Below are positions 11,341 through 21,224 of a stretch of DNA of 64,000 bases, piece by piece. Below the pieces are notes generated by a model, which ran no database searches, was not told the origin of the DNA, and saw nothing but the letters and a program-made list of their open reading frames with translations. Numbering within the stretch: position 1 is the first letter of the stretch; each line of letters starts with the position of its first letter. Position numbers and translations under genes: made by a program. The DNA is from a bacterium (GTDB taxonomy: Bacteria > Pseudomonadota > Gammaproteobacteria > Burkholderiales > Thiobacillaceae). The stretch spans positions 1 through 64,000 of the forward strand of contig WOUQ01000010.1 of assembly GCA_009772925.1 (NCBI GenBank), in the 5' to 3' direction.

Positions 11341-12708
11341 TCACTTCTCCAGGCGCAGGGAGACGTAATGCGCGCTTTCCCCGCGCTTCACCAGCAGGGC
11401 GACGCTCTTGCGCGCGGGGTCGTCGAGCAGCTTGGCGAGTTCCTCGACGCTGTTCACTTCCTGGTTGTTCACCGCGACGATCACGTCGCCCGACTGGATG
11501 CCGGCGCGGGCGGCGGGCCCGGTGGTGTCCTCCACCAGCACGCCGCCGGTGATCTTGAGGATGGCCTTCTGCTCCTTGCTCAGATTGGTGGCGGCAATGC
11601 CGGCCCGATTCGGCGGCCGGCTTTCCGTTGCCTTGGCAACGGCCGTCTTTTCCTCGCTCAGTTCGCCGACGACCACCATCAGTTCACGCTGCGCGCCCTT
11701 GCGCCAGATGGTCAGGCTGGAGCGGGTGCCGGGCTTGGTGGCGCCCACCAGGCGGGGCAGGTCGATGGAAGCGTTGACCGGCTTGCCGTCGAACTTGAGG
11801 ACGATGTCGGAGACCTGCACGCCGGCCTTGTCCGCCGGGCTGCCGGCTTCCACGTCGGAAACCAGGGCGCCCTGCGGGGACTTGAGGCCGAAGGTATCGG
11901 CCAGGTCGGCGGTGACGTCCTGGATGACGATGCCAAGACGGCCGCGGCTGACCTTGCCGCGTGACTTGAGTTGTTCGGCCACGTCCATGGCGACGTCGAT
12001 GGGGATGGCGAAGGCCAGGCCCATGTTGCCGCCGCTACGCGAGATGATCTGCGAGTTCATGCCCACCACCTCGCCCTTCAGGTTGAACAGCGGACCGCCG
12101 GAATTGCCGGGGTTGATCGCCGCGTCGGTCTGGATGAAGGGTACGTAGTTCTCCTGAGGCAGGCTGCGGCCCTTGGCGGAGACGATGCCGGCGGTGACCG
12201 AGTTTTCGAAGCCGAAGGGGGCGCCGATGGCCAGCACCCATTCCCCCACCTTGAGCCGGTTCGGGTCGCCAATGGTCACGCGGGGCAGCTTGTCGGCGTT
12301 GATCTTGATGAGGGCGACATCGGTGCGGGCGTCACTGCCGATCACCTTGGCGCGGAATTCACGCTTGTCGTGCAGCTTGACCACGACCTCGTCGACGTCG
12401 TCCACCACGTGGGCGTTGGTCATGATGTAACCGTCCGCGGAGATGAGGAAGCCGGAGCCGTTGCCTCTGCGCGGCGGCATGAAACGTTCGCCCTCCGGCG
12501 GCATGAAGCGGCGGAAGAATTCCATCATGTCGTCCGGGTCGGGCATGCGATGCGGGCGCTTGGCCTGCTTCCCATCCTGGGTGGTGGTGATGTTGACCAC
12601 GGCGGGTGAATGCTGCTCCGCCAGTTCGGTGAAGTCCGGCAACTGGGCCAAGGCGCCGCCCGCCACGAAGCCGAGTGAAATGCCCAGAAGGGCCAGCCAT
12701 TTCTTCAT
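11341..12708 (-). CDS. mucD: Periplasmic DegP/MucD-family serine endoprotease
   Basis: HtrA protease/chaperone of envelope quality control. 455 residues. Signal peptide MKKWLALLGISLGFVAGGALA; trypsin-like domain with catalytic H100 (TNAHVV), D130 (ARTDVALIK) and S203 (NPGNSGGPL); then two PDZ domains (from ~residues 265 and 370). ATG 12708 has GAGG just upstream. Fifth gene of the rpoE-rseA-rseB-rseC-mucD series, so it is probably part of the sigma-E regulon it helps control. Confidence 0.97.
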   Translation of the reverse strand: MKKWLALLGISLGFVAGGALAQLPDFTELAEQHSPAVVNITTTQDGKQAKRPHRMPDPDDMMEFFRRFMPPEGERFMPPRRGNGSGFLISADGYIMTNAHVVDDVDEVVVKLHDKREFRAKVIGSDARTDVALIKINADKLPRVTIGDPNRLKVGEWVLAIGAPFGFENSVTAGIVSAKGRSLPQENYVPFIQTDAAINPGNSGGPLFNLKGEVVGMNSQIISRSGGNMGLAFAIPIDVAMDVAEQLKSRGKVSRGRLGIVIQDVTADLADTFGLKSPQGALVSDVEAGSPADKAGVQVSDIVLKFDGKPVNASIDLPRLVGATKPGTRSSLTIWRKGAQRELMVVVGELSEEKTAVAKATESRPPNRAGIAATNLSKEQKAILKITGGVLVEDTTGPAARAGIQSGDVIVAVNNQEVNSVEELAKLLDDPARKSVALLVKRGESAHYVSLRLEK

Positions 12709-12762
12709 GTCATACCTCGATTGGTGAAAACCATACTCATGTCCGGACGATGCCCGGATGCC

Positions 12763-13215
12763 TCACGCGCCCGCGTCGCCAGCGCGCGCGCCGCAGACCC
12801 GAGCCTCCGCATCGCGCCGCAGAATGACCGGCACGCCGCGCGGATCGCGTCGAAACGCCAGCCAGACGGCGGCCAGCGCCAGCCCCAACAGACCGCCGGC
12901 GATGGCGCCGGGTTCCCCGCCCGCGAAACTGCCGAGGATGGCGCAGAGCAGCAGAAAGGCCAGTGGCGCGATGTAGCTGGCCAGTGCGGCACGCCAGAGG
13001 GCGCCATCCGGCACCCCGATGACGACCCGTTCGCCCGGGCCGGCGCCGATGGGGTTGTCGACCTGGTACTCGGGCTCGTCGGGATGCCAGAAGCGGCTGA
13101 ACACCGATGAACCGCAGCCGCGGCCGCCGCAGGCGCCGCAACTGGAGGGGGCGGCGCTGGTGACCCAGGCGGAGTCGCCGCGCACGCGGGTAATGCGGGC
13201 GGGTGTCTCGGTCAA
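12763..13215 (-). CDS. rseC: RseC/MucC family sigma-E regulatory membrane protein
   Basis: 150 residues. Cytoplasmic N-terminus with a Cys cluster (SSCGACGGRGCGSS; C26, C29, C34) that may hold an Fe-S centre or a redox pair, then two membrane helices (IAPLAFLLLCAILG and GLLGLALAAVWLAF). RseC influences SoxR reduction and RpoE activity in other bacteria. The start appears to be TTG 13215, overlapping the rseB stop in TTGA, with GGAG about 9 nt upstream; no better ATG/GTG exists. Confidence 0.88.
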   Translation of the reverse strand: MTETPARITRVRGDSAWVTSAAPSSCGACGGRGCGSSVFSRFWHPDEPEYQVDNPIGAGPGERVVIGVPDGALWRAALASYIAPLAFLLLCAILGSFAGGEPGAIAGGLLGLALAAVWLAFRRDPRGVPVILRRDAEARVCGARAGDAGA

Positions 13216-14231
13216 CGCGGAGCTCCGGAGGGACGCGCTTCCAGGCTCATGGCGATGGCCTCGACGGCGGGCCAGGGGGCATCCCCCAGCACCGTGGTCC
13301 GCATGGGCCCGACCTGGCGCGTCAGCATGTTGATCATGCCCAGCTTGCTCTGGCCACGCACGGATTCAACGGGCTGCCGGGCGGGTTCGATGAACAGCGA
13401 GATATGCGTGAGCCCGTCGCTGAACACCCAATGTTCGACCTCGTCGCCACGGTTCGGCAGTTTGCGTTTGACCGCGGTGATGCGCGTGAAGCCGGGCGGC
13501 AGGCTGCGCACGCCGACGCTCTCGGTGGCCACCGGGCGGGCGGTGGCCGGTATCTCGGGCAGGGGCGCGGCGACATTCTTCGGCGGAGCGCCCAGGCGGA
13601 TTTCGGCAAAGCGATATTGCATCAGGGTGTGGCCGGCCTCGTTGACCATGACGGCCTTGAGCGGCAGAGCGGTGTTTTTCTCCGCGCAGAGCAGATAGCC
13701 CCAGCGGTATGCGTCACGCGGTTCGAGCTGGACTTCCTGGCAATCGAGGCCGGCAACCCGACTGGCCTCGCCCAGGCGCACGGAATACCAGTTGGCCAGC
13801 GCGGCGGCATTGGCGGGCAGGAGATCGGGGAAATGCCGGCTGTTGAGGCGGCGTTCCGCCCGCACCTGGCCGCCCTCGGTGAGCAGGCTCAGGGAGCCGC
13901 CCTGGGTGCAACGTACTTCCCGCTGCAGACCGTCCATGGCGGTAAGGCGGCTGTCCTTGCCTGAAGCCACCGGGCGGTTGGCGACACGCAACGACTGCAT
14001 GGCGGAATCGCCGTGCTGAAACACGAACACACCTTCATACGCCAGGCGCCGCGAGGCGTCCGCCATGCGTTGCAACCAGGCGGCGGCCTCGGCCGGCGGC
14101 AACGGCTCGGCGGCCTGTGCGCCCAGGCTGGCCAGGCACAGCAGCCAGGCGGCTCTTACAAGAAACCCGCCGCGTCGCTCCAAGCCGTGGCGAGGCAGCG
14201 ACCGAGGGGAGGCGCCGGGTCCGGCGCTCAC
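13212..14231 (-). CDS. rseB: Sigma-E factor regulatory protein RseB/MucB
   Basis: Periplasmic protein that binds RseA and shields it from cleavage, sensing lipoprotein/LPS stress. 339 residues from GTG 14231, which overlaps the rseA stop by 4 bp and has AAGG upstream. A TTG at 14183 would instead give LERRGGFLVRAAWLLC, a compact signal peptide, so the start is uncertain. Mature region begins near AEPLPPAEAAAWLQRM; LAYEGVFVFQHGD and the C-terminal LPPGFTRITAVKR block are typical of the MucB/RseB fold. Confidence 0.92.
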   Translation of the reverse strand: MSAGPGASPRSLPRHGLERRGGFLVRAAWLLCLASLGAQAAEPLPPAEAAAWLQRMADASRRLAYEGVFVFQHGDSAMQSLRVANRPVASGKDSRLTAMDGLQREVRCTQGGSLSLLTEGGQVRAERRLNSRHFPDLLPANAAALANWYSVRLGEASRVAGLDCQEVQLEPRDAYRWGYLLCAEKNTALPLKAVMVNEAGHTLMQYRFAEIRLGAPPKNVAAPLPEIPATARPVATESVGVRSLPPGFTRITAVKRKLPNRGDEVEHWVFSDGLTHISLFIEPARQPVESVRGQSKLGMINMLTRQVGPMRTTVLGDAPWPAVEAIAMSLEARPSGAPR

Positions 14232-14752
14232 CGACCCGCCTTCGCCAGAGTGACCGGCGTGAAGCGCATCTCCGAGGGCGCCACCACGGCCTGGGCGAAG
14301 TCCTGGTGCGCGGCCAGATAGGGCACCATCCTGTCGTCGTGGGCCGACTGGGCGAGGCGCGCCTGCTCGTTGGCGGCCATGCGGGCATGGTCTTCCTGGC
14401 GCGGCGCCATGCTCCAGAGACCCCAGGTGATGGCGGCGACGGTGGCTGCCGCGAGCCAAAGCGCGGGTTGTCGAGTGGCGGCCTTGGGCATGGGGGCCAG
14501 CAGCGTGGGTTCTTCCTCCAGGGCGGCCATCACGCGCCCGCGCAGTCGGACTGAGTCGTGGCCGTGGCCGCGCAGGGCGTCACCGATGCGGCAATACTCA
14601 CTAAACTGCTCGCGTTGCGCCGCGTTTGCGACCACTTCGCGCAGCATCGCGCGCGCCGCGTCATCGTCGAGCTCGCCATCGAGCAGGGCGGATAACCGGG
14701 TTTCGCGCGGCGGGGTGTCGGCCTGTGCCGCCAGGTTGTGCAGAGCTGTCAT
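14228..14752 (-). CDS. rseA: Anti-sigma-E factor RseA/MucA
   Basis: 174 residues. The N-terminal cytoplasmic part (ETRLSALLDGELDDDAARAMLREV, with EYCRIGDALRG) matches the RseA sigma-binding helix bundle; a single membrane helix lies at residues ~96-115 (PALWLAAATVAAITWGLW); the rest is periplasmic. ATG 14752 begins 2 bp after the rpoE stop and has a strong AAGGTGG ribosome-binding site. Regulated intramembrane proteolysis by DegS/RseP-type proteases is expected from the family; those genes are not in the window. Confidence 0.93.
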   Translation of the reverse strand: MTALHNLAAQADTPPRETRLSALLDGELDDDAARAMLREVVANAAQREQFSEYCRIGDALRGHGHDSVRLRGRVMAALEEEPTLLAPMPKAATRQPALWLAAATVAAITWGLWSMAPRQEDHARMAANEQARLAQSAHDDRMVPYLAAHQDFAQAVVAPSEMRFTPVTLAKAGR

Positions 14753-14754
14753 CT

Positions 14755-15354
14755 TTACCACCTTCTGTCTTCCGGGGTGTCCAGGATGGGCCGCAGCTTC
14801 GCGGCGATGGCCTCGCGCGCCCGGAAAATCCGGGACCGCACGGTGCCGATGGGACAATCCATGGCCTCGGCAATTTCCTCGTAACTCATGCCTTCCATCT
14901 CGCGCAGGGTGATGGCCTGACGCAATTCCTCAGGCAACGCATCCACCGCCTCGTTCACCGCAATGACCATTTGTTTCGACAGCAGTTCCGATTCCGGTGT
15001 GCCAATATCCTTGACGACCAGGCGCTCGTCGGGTTCGTCGTCCTCGTCCAGGGCCTGCTCCGACAGCGTCGGCATGGTCCTGTGGCGGCTGGCCAGGTAG
15101 TTTTTGGCGGTGTTCACGCCGATGCGGTAGAGCCAAGTGTAGAAGGCCGCGTCGCCGCGGAACTGGGGCAGCGCCCGGTAGGCCTTGATGAAGGTTTCCT
15201 GAGCGATGTCCTCGACTTCGTCGGGGTCGCGCACCATGCGCGACAGCAGGCGCAGCAGCTTGCGCTGATACTTCTCCACCAGCAGGCCGAAAGCCTGCTT
15301 GTCGCCGGCGCGCACGCGCTCCACCAACTGGAGATCGATTTCGCGGTCGCTCAT
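14755..15354 (-). CDS. rpoE: RNA polymerase sigma factor RpoE (AlgU-like)
   Basis: ECF sigma factor of the envelope stress response. 199 residues, with region 2 ([33 protein letters not shown] is split by its conserved 'DIAQETF'; then [11 protein letters not shown]) and region 4 ([33 protein letters not shown]). It heads the rpoE-rseA-rseB-rseC-mucD operon. The 137-bp gap to divergent nadB must hold its promoter; I did not find a convincing sigma-E -35/-10 pair by eye. Confidence 0.98.
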   Translation of the reverse strand: MSDREIDLQLVERVRAGDKQAFGLLVEKYQRKLLRLLSRMVRDPDEVEDIAQETFIKAYRALPQFRGDAAFYTWLYRIGVNTAKNYLASRHRTMPTLSEQALDEDDEPDERLVVKDIGTPESELLSKQMVIAVNEAVDALPEELRQAITLREMEGMSYEEIAEAMDCPIGTVRSRIFRAREAIAAKLRPILDTPEDRRW

Positions 15355-15491
15355 GGGGTTGCTTGCATCCTGGTCACGTTGTTCTGCTTGCCCTGCTAGG
15401 CATTGTTCGCCGTGGCGAGTATAACTTCCCGTGCCGGGACTCGCCGCGAGAGCGTGGCGCGTTCGCGCGCGTTTCCCTTCTGTTTGCGTTC

Positions 15492-17057
15492 ATGCCCCAT
15501 CACGACGTCCTCATCATTGGTTCCGGTCTTTCCGCCGCCACCCTCGCCCTGTCGCTGCCGGAGTCCCTACGCGTGGCCGTGGCGACCAAGAAGCGGGCCG
15601 AGGACAGTTCCAGTTTCTGGGCGCAAGGCGGCATCGCCGCGGTGATGGGGCGGGACGACAGTTTCGACGAGCATGTGCGCGACACCCTGGTGGCCGGCGC
15701 CGGGCTGTGCGACGAAGCCGTGGTGCGCCACGTGGTGGAGTCGGCGCCCGCGGCGGTGCGCTGGCTGATCGGACAGGGCGCGCCGTTCGACATGGAGGGG
15801 GCGTCGTATCACCTCACGCGGGAGGGCGGACATTCCCATCGCCGCGTCCTGCACGCGGCCGACGCCACCGGACGGGCGGTGCAGGAGATCCTGCTGTCGC
15901 GCATGGCGGCGCGCCCCAACATCACCCTGTTGCGCCAGCACATCGCCGTGGATCTCATCACCGACCGGCGCCTGGGGCGGGATGGGCGCGCAGTGCACGG
16001 CGCCTATGTGCTGGATACCGCCTCGGGCAGGGTGGAAACCTTCCAGGCCGGGGCCACGGTGCTGGCCACCGGCGGCGCCGGCAAGGCCTTCCTGTACACC
16101 ACCAATCCGGACACCGCCACCGGCGACGGCGTCGCCATGGCCTGGCGGGCGGGTTGCCGCGTGGCTAACCTGGAATTCATCCAGTTCCATCCCACCTGTC
16201 TGTATCACCCGCACGCGAAATCCTTCCTCATCACCGAGGCGATGCGCGGCGAGGGCGCGATCCTGCGCCTGCCGGACGGCAGCCGCTTCATGTCCGAGCA
16301 CGACGAACGCGGGGAACTCGCGCCCAGGGATGTGGTGGCCCGCGCCATCGACTTCGAGATGAAGAAGCGCGGCCTGGATTGCGTCTATCTCGACATCACG
16401 CACAAGCCCGCAAAATTCATTGTCGGCCATTTCCCCACCATTCACGCGCGCTGCCTGGAACTGGGCATCGACATCACGCGGGAGTGGATTCCGGTGGCGC
16501 CGGCCGCCCATTACACCTGCGGTGGCGTGCGCGTGGACCGGCATGGCCGCACCGACGCGGAACGTCTCTACGCCATTGGAGAAACCGCCTGCACCGGCCT
16601 GCACGGCGCCAATCGCCTGGCCAGCAATTCGCTGCTGGAATGCCTGGTGTACGGCCGCGCCGCGGCGGCGCACATCGCCGAACTGCCGAGCCGGCCGGCG
16701 GAAGCGCTGCCGGACTGGGACGAGAGCCGGGTGACGGACGCCGACGAGGAAATCGTCATCGCCCACAACTGGCATGAACTGCGCCGCTTCATGTGGGACT
16801 ACGTCGGCATCGTGCGCACCACCAAGCGCCTGGAGCGGGCCGCGCACCGGTTGCGGCTGCTCAACGAGGAAATATCCGAGTACTACAGCAATTTCCGGGT
16901 GAGCAACGACCTCGTCGAATTGCGCAACCTGGTGCTCACCGCCGACCTCATCGTGCGCTGCGCCCGCGCCCGCCACGAGAGCCGCGGGCTGCACAGCTCG
17001 CGCGACTACCCGGACTTGTTGCCCGAGGCGCGCGACACGCTGCTCAGTCCGGGCTAG
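15492..17057 (+). CDS. nadB: L-aspartate oxidase
   Basis: FAD enzyme that oxidises aspartate to iminoaspartate, the first step of de novo NAD synthesis. 521 residues. FAD-binding [11 protein letters not shown] is at residues 10-20; [34 protein letters not shown] and [16 protein letters not shown] are family hallmarks. ATG 15492 is chosen because [12 protein letters not shown] starts at the first beta strand. Divergent from rpoE, as in enterobacteria. Its TAG stop shares a CTAG with the pepA stop on the other strand. Confidence 0.98.
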   Translation: MPHHDVLIIGSGLSAATLALSLPESLRVAVATKKRAEDSSSFWAQGGIAAVMGRDDSFDEHVRDTLVAGAGLCDEAVVRHVVESAPAAVRWLIGQGAPFDMEGASYHLTREGGHSHRRVLHAADATGRAVQEILLSRMAARPNITLLRQHIAVDLITDRRLGRDGRAVHGAYVLDTASGRVETFQAGATVLATGGAGKAFLYTTNPDTATGDGVAMAWRAGCRVANLEFIQFHPTCLYHPHAKSFLITEAMRGEGAILRLPDGSRFMSEHDERGELAPRDVVARAIDFEMKKRGLDCVYLDITHKPAKFIVGHFPTIHARCLELGIDITREWIPVAPAAHYTCGGVRVDRHGRTDAERLYAIGETACTGLHGANRLASNSLLECLVYGRAAAAHIAELPSRPAEALPDWDESRVTDADEEIVIAHNWHELRRFMWDYVGIVRTTKRLERAAHRLRLLNEEISEYYSNFRVSNDLVELRNLVLTADLIVRCARARHESRGLHSSRDYPDLLPEARDTLLSPG

Positions 17058-18556
17058 CCGGCAGCGGGCCTGGCAGCCCTGGCAGCGAGGAAATGCACCA
17101 GCAGCGGCACTGGCCGGCCGGTGCCGCCCTTGTCCTTGCCGGATTTCCAGGCGGTGCCGGCGATGTCCAGATGCGCCCAGTCGTACTTGCTCGTGAATTT
17201 TCCCAGGAACGCGGCGGCGGTGATGGTGCCGCCGGGGCGGCCGCCGATGTTGGCCATGTCGGCGAAGTTGCTCTTCAGCTGTTCCGCGTATTCGTCCCAC
17301 AGCGGCAGCTGCCAGCAGCGGTCATGGGACGACTCGCCGGCGTGCAGCAGTTCCCGCGCCAGCGCGTCGTTGTTCGCCAGCAGGCCGCTGGCCACATGGC
17401 CCAGGGCGATGACGCATGCGCCGGTGAGGGTGGCGATGTCCACCACGCAGGCCGGCTCCAGCCTTTCGGCGTAGGTGAGGGCGTCGCACAGGATGAGACG
17501 GCCCTCGGCATCGGTGTTGAGCACCTCGATGGTCTGCCCGGACATGGAGGTGACCACGTCGCCCGGCTTGTTGGCGCGCCCCGATGGCAGGTTCTCGCAG
17601 GTCGGGATGAGGCCCGTCACGTTGAGCGGCAGCTTCAGCTCGGCCGCCGCGCGCAGCGCGCCCAGCACCGAGGCGGCGCCGCACATGTCGTATTTCATTT
17701 CGTCCATTTCGGCGGCCGGCTTGATGGAAATGCCGCCCGAATCGAAGGTGATGCCCTTGCCCACCAGCACCACGGGCTTGTCCTTTTTCCCTCCACCCCG
17801 GTAATCCAGGACGATGAAGCGCGGCGGTTCGTCGCTGCCCTTGGCCACGGAAAGGAAGGAGCCCATGCCGAGCTTTTCGATCTCGGCTTGTTCCAGCACG
17901 CGGATGCCGATGCCCATTTCCTTCGCCATGGCCCTGGCCTGATCGGCCAGGTAGGTGGGTGTGCAGACGTTGCCGGGCAGGTTGCCGAGATCCTTGGCCA
18001 GATTCATGCCGGCGGCGATGGCCGTGCCGCGCGCGGCGGCGGCTTCGCCGATGGCCAGTTCGCCGCGGCGCGGCACGGCCAGGGTCAGCTTGCGCAAGGT
18101 CTTGCGGGCCGCCTCGGGCTTGCTCTTGAGCCGGTCGAAGCGGTACACGGCCTCCTCGGCGACAACGACGGCCTGTTCGACATTCCAGGCCAGATCGCGT
18201 TTGCGCACCGGCAGTTCGGTCAGATACAGCGTGGCCTCGGCGATGCCCAGGCCGGCCAGGGTCTTGATGGTGTCGCGCACGGCGTCACGGTAGGCCCGCT
18301 CGCGGAATTCCCGTTCCTTGCCCAAGCCAACCAGCAGGACGCGTTCGCAGAGCAGGCCGGGCACGTTGTGCAGCAGCAGCGAACCGCCCGGCTTGCCGTC
18401 CATGTCGCCGCGCCGGAGAATGTCGGCCAGATAACCCTCCGAAGCGGTGTCCAGAATCTCCGCGGCGAAGCTCGGCTTGCGATGTTCGAAGACGCCCACG
18501 ACCACGCAAGCGCTACGCTGTTTTTCCGGACTGCCGCTCTTGATGCCGATTTCCAT
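17054..18556 (-). CDS. pepA: Leucyl aminopeptidase (M17)
   Basis: Hexameric cytosolic metallo-aminopeptidase (two metal ions). 500 residues. The C-terminal catalytic domain has [25 protein letters not shown] and the signature [10 protein letters not shown], with metal-binding Asp/Glu/Lys in these motifs. ATG 18556 follows AGGAG. Convergent with nadB (overlapping stops) and divergent from lptF-lptG, the conserved pepA/lptFG arrangement. Some PepA homologues also bind DNA. Confidence 0.98.
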   Translation of the reverse strand: MEIGIKSGSPEKQRSACVVVGVFEHRKPSFAAEILDTASEGYLADILRRGDMDGKPGGSLLLHNVPGLLCERVLLVGLGKEREFRERAYRDAVRDTIKTLAGLGIAEATLYLTELPVRKRDLAWNVEQAVVVAEEAVYRFDRLKSKPEAARKTLRKLTLAVPRRGELAIGEAAAARGTAIAAGMNLAKDLGNLPGNVCTPTYLADQARAMAKEMGIGIRVLEQAEIEKLGMGSFLSVAKGSDEPPRFIVLDYRGGGKKDKPVVLVGKGITFDSGGISIKPAAEMDEMKYDMCGAASVLGALRAAAELKLPLNVTGLIPTCENLPSGRANKPGDVVTSMSGQTIEVLNTDAEGRLILCDALTYAERLEPACVVDIATLTGACVIALGHVASGLLANNDALARELLHAGESSHDRCWQLPLWDEYAEQLKSNFADMANIGGRPGGTITAAAFLGKFTSKYDWAHLDIAGTAWKSGKDKGGTGRPVPLLVHFLAARAARPAAG

Positions 18557-18658
18557 GTGAACTCCTGAAATGCTTGCTCGAACCTGGTTCCCCGCGCGGT
18601 CGATGCCGACCGCATCCGCAGCGGATTATCCGCAGCCCGGTCGGCGCTAGTCAAAAGC

Positions 18659-19729
18659 ATGCAGCGCTACGAACGCGCCGTCACCCGCGAAATGGTCGCC
18701 AGCGCCGCCATGGCCTTCGCCGCCATGAGCGCCATCATGGTGGTGGTGCTGCTGGTCCGCGTGCTGGGTAAAGCGGCGTTGGGCGACATCGCCGGCGAGG
18801 CCGTGCTGCCGATGCTGGGCTTCGGTTTTCTGCGCTTTCTGCCGGTGTTGTTGTCCCTTTCCCTGTTCATCGGCGTCTTCGTCTGTCTTACCCGGCTCTG
18901 GCGCGACAGCGAGGCGGTGATCTGGATGAACGGCGGTGTCGGCCCCCTGGGCTGGATACGGCCGGTGCTGCGCTTTTGTCTGCCGGTGGTGCTGATCATC
19001 GCCCTGGTCAGCCTGGAAGGCGTGCCCTGGGGGGTGCGCATGCAGGCGGAATACGAGCAGATTCTGCAAGCGCGGGAGCGGGTCACCACCCTCACCCCGG
19101 GTGTCTTCGTCGAAGACAGGCAGGGCAGTCGCGTGGTGTTTGTCGAACGCCTGGATTCCGACCGAAAACAGGTCGGCAACGTTTTCATCTACTCTCACGA
19201 TCGCGGTCGCATGGGGGTGACGGTGGCCCGCCAGGGCAACGTCCAGAGCATGGACAACGGCGACAGCTTCCTCGTGCTGGAGCAGGGCAAGCGCTACGAG
19301 GGTGTGCCCGGCGAGGCCGATTTCTGGATGGTGGCCTATGAACGCTATGGCCTGCGCATCCCGCCCCAGGAGGTGATCGAGCGCGGTACGCTGCCGCGCA
19401 TGATGGGCGTCGCCCAGTTATGGCAGAACCCGGTTCCACGCCACATGGGGGAGTGGGTGTCGCGTCTGGGCTATCCCCTCATCGCCCTGATCCTTTGCGT
19501 GCTGGCGATCCCCCTCAGTTACGTGAATCCGCGCGCGGGACGCTCCCTCAACGTGGTGTTCGCCATTCTCATTTATGCCGCCTATGCCAACGTGGTGGGC
19601 CTGTCGCAGGGCTGGGTGTCGCGCTCGGTCATGAGCGCCGGCCAGAGCCTGGTCCTGGTGCACGGTGCCATGTTGCTTCTGGTGGCGGCCTTCTTCTGGT
19701 ATCGGTTCAAGGGACCCTGGGCGAAATGA
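18659..19729 (+). CDS. lptF: LPS export ABC transporter permease LptF
   Basis: Inner-membrane permease of the LptB2FGC complex that extracts LPS. 356 residues with the usual six helices, three on each side of a periplasmic beta-jellyroll domain (residues ~120-250). Segments VTREMVASAAMAF, GFLRFLPVLLSLSLFIGVFV and YPLIALILCVLAIPLSYVNPRAGRS are typical. Its stop overlaps lptG by 4 bp (ATGA). Transcribed divergently from pepA across ~100 bp. Confidence 0.96.
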   Translation: MQRYERAVTREMVASAAMAFAAMSAIMVVVLLVRVLGKAALGDIAGEAVLPMLGFGFLRFLPVLLSLSLFIGVFVCLTRLWRDSEAVIWMNGGVGPLGWIRPVLRFCLPVVLIIALVSLEGVPWGVRMQAEYEQILQARERVTTLTPGVFVEDRQGSRVVFVERLDSDRKQVGNVFIYSHDRGRMGVTVARQGNVQSMDNGDSFLVLEQGKRYEGVPGEADFWMVAYERYGLRIPPQEVIERGTLPRMMGVAQLWQNPVPRHMGEWVSRLGYPLIALILCVLAIPLSYVNPRAGRSLNVVFAILIYAAYANVVGLSQGWVSRSVMSAGQSLVLVHGAMLLLVAAFFWYRFKGPWAK

Positions 19730-20799
19730 GCACCCTGTTTCGCTATGTGACGCGGGAAATCCTGGCTTCCACGGTGGTCGCCCTGCTCGCCCTGACCGCC
19801 CTGTTCACCTTTTTCGATTTCATCGCCGAGCTGAAGGACGCCCATACAGAGGCCTACACGCCGGCCACGGCCACCCTGTATGTGGTCATGAACATTCCCG
19901 GGCAGATCTACGAACTGCTGCCCATCGCCATGCTGGTGGGCGCCCTGTTCGCCTGGAACCGGATGGCGCTGGCGTCCGAATTCACCGTCATGCGGGCTTC
20001 CGGCCTGGCCACGCCGCGCCTCGCCCTCTGGATGGTGTGGCTGGGCCTGTTGCTGGGAACGGCCACCCTGCTGTTCGGTGAGTTCGTTACGCCCTATGCC
20101 GACCGCGCCGCACAGCAGGTGAAGGTGCGCGCGAGCAAGGGTGTGGTCGCGCAGGATTTCCGCACCGGCCTGTGGGCCAAGGATGGCCGCACCTTCATCA
20201 ACATCCGGGAAATTTCCCCTGATGCCGCCCTGGTAGGGGTCCGTCTGTTCGAGTTCGACGAGGATTTTCGCCTGCGCGCCCTGCGCCAGGCGGAGCGCGC
20301 AAATTGGCGGGACGGCCACTGGATGCTGCAGGGGGTGTCCCAGACCGTCATCGGCGAGCGCAGCACCCGCACGGCGCTGGAGCCGGATCAACGCTGGGAC
20401 AGTGCAGTGACCCCGGATCTGCTGACGGTCCTGATGGTGGCGCCGCAGCAAATGTCCATCACCGCCCTGCATGCCTACGTCGACCATCTCCTCGAGAACA
20501 AGCAGGACGCCGAACGTTATCGCATCGCGCTGTGGGGCAAGCTGGCCTATCCGCTGGCGGCACCGGCCATGTTGCTGCTGGCCCTGGCCTTCGCTTTCCG
20601 TCCGCCCCGCGTGGGCGGCGCCGGCGGCCGCCTGCTGCTGGGTATTCTGCTCGGGCTCGGTTTCCATCTCGCCAATCGCATGGCGTCCCAGCTTGCCCAG
20701 CTGCAGGACTGGCCGGCCCCGGCGGCCGCGCTCACCCCCATCCTCAGCATCACTCTGGCCGCGATGCTGGCGCTATGGTGGGTGGAAAAGCGGGTCTAG
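19726..20799 (+). CDS. lptG: LPS export ABC transporter permease LptG
   Basis: Partner permease of LptF. 357 residues starting MSTLFRYVTREILAST at ATG 19726. Six membrane helices flank a periplasmic beta domain; the YELLPIAMLVGALFAW and FTVMRASGLATPRLALWM segments are the coupling-helix region of the family. The C-terminal helices carry LYHLANRM-like 'LGLGFHLANRMASQLA'. Its TAG stop lies in a CTAG shared with the convergent RDD gene. Confidence 0.96.
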   Translation: MSTLFRYVTREILASTVVALLALTALFTFFDFIAELKDAHTEAYTPATATLYVVMNIPGQIYELLPIAMLVGALFAWNRMALASEFTVMRASGLATPRLALWMVWLGLLLGTATLLFGEFVTPYADRAAQQVKVRASKGVVAQDFRTGLWAKDGRTFINIREISPDAALVGVRLFEFDEDFRLRALRQAERANWRDGHWMLQGVSQTVIGERSTRTALEPDQRWDSAVTPDLLTVLMVAPQQMSITALHAYVDHLLENKQDAERYRIALWGKLAYPLAAPAMLLLALAFAFRPPRVGGAGGRLLLGILLGLGFHLANRMASQLAQLQDWPAPAAALTPILSITLAAMLALWWVEKRV

Positions 20800-21224
20800 G
20801 TGCGCAGCAGGCGTGTGCCGGCCAGACGATCCTGAAGGAACTGGCGGTCGCGGGTGAACCAGGCCGCCCACCAGCCGATTCCCAACAGCAGCAGGTTCAG
20901 GCCGGCGAACAGGAAGCGCGTCCAGGCCTGGCGCCAGGTCGGTGGGCCACCGCTGGCCGATTCGATGCGGATGCGCCAGGTCTTCATCGCCAGGGTCTGG
21001 CCCTTGTGCCAGAACAGCGCGAAATAGAAACCGGCGACGAGGAACACGTAGACGCGCAGCAGGACGATCATCGCTTCGCGCGGCAGGCTCGTGCCGAGGG
21101 CCGCCAGCGGCAACGCCGCGAGCAGACACACGGCCGTCAGCAGAAAGGCGTCGTAGAGAGCGCTGGCCAGCCGGCGCGGGACGCCGGGGACGGCTGCGCC
21201 CGGATCCGCGTCGAGCGACGTCAT
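20796..21224 (-). CDS. RDD family membrane protein
   Basis: 142 residues. The R-x-x-x-x-D motif region is PRRLASALYDAFLLTAVC, followed by two more hydrophobic helices (VLLRVYVFLVAGFYFALFW and FLFAGLNLLLLGIGWWAAWF) and a C-terminal DRQFLQDRLAGTRLL, typical of RDD proteins ('QxLHDRLAGT'). Function unknown. ATG 21224 overlaps the DUF3106 stop by 4 bp; last gene of the ECF sigma module. Confidence 0.88.
   Translation of the reverse strand: MTSLDADPGAAVPGVPRRLASALYDAFLLTAVCLLAALPLAALGTSLPREAMIVLLRVYVFLVAGFYFALFWHKGQTLAMKTWRIRIESASGGPPTWRQAWTRFLFAGLNLLLLGIGWWAAWFTRDRQFLQDRLAGTRLLRT

Noticed and set aside
15355..15491. Sigma-E autoregulatory promoter upstream of rpoE
   Set aside because: A TATACT-like hexamer exists on the minus strand, but no convincing GAACTT-type -35 at the right spacing was found.
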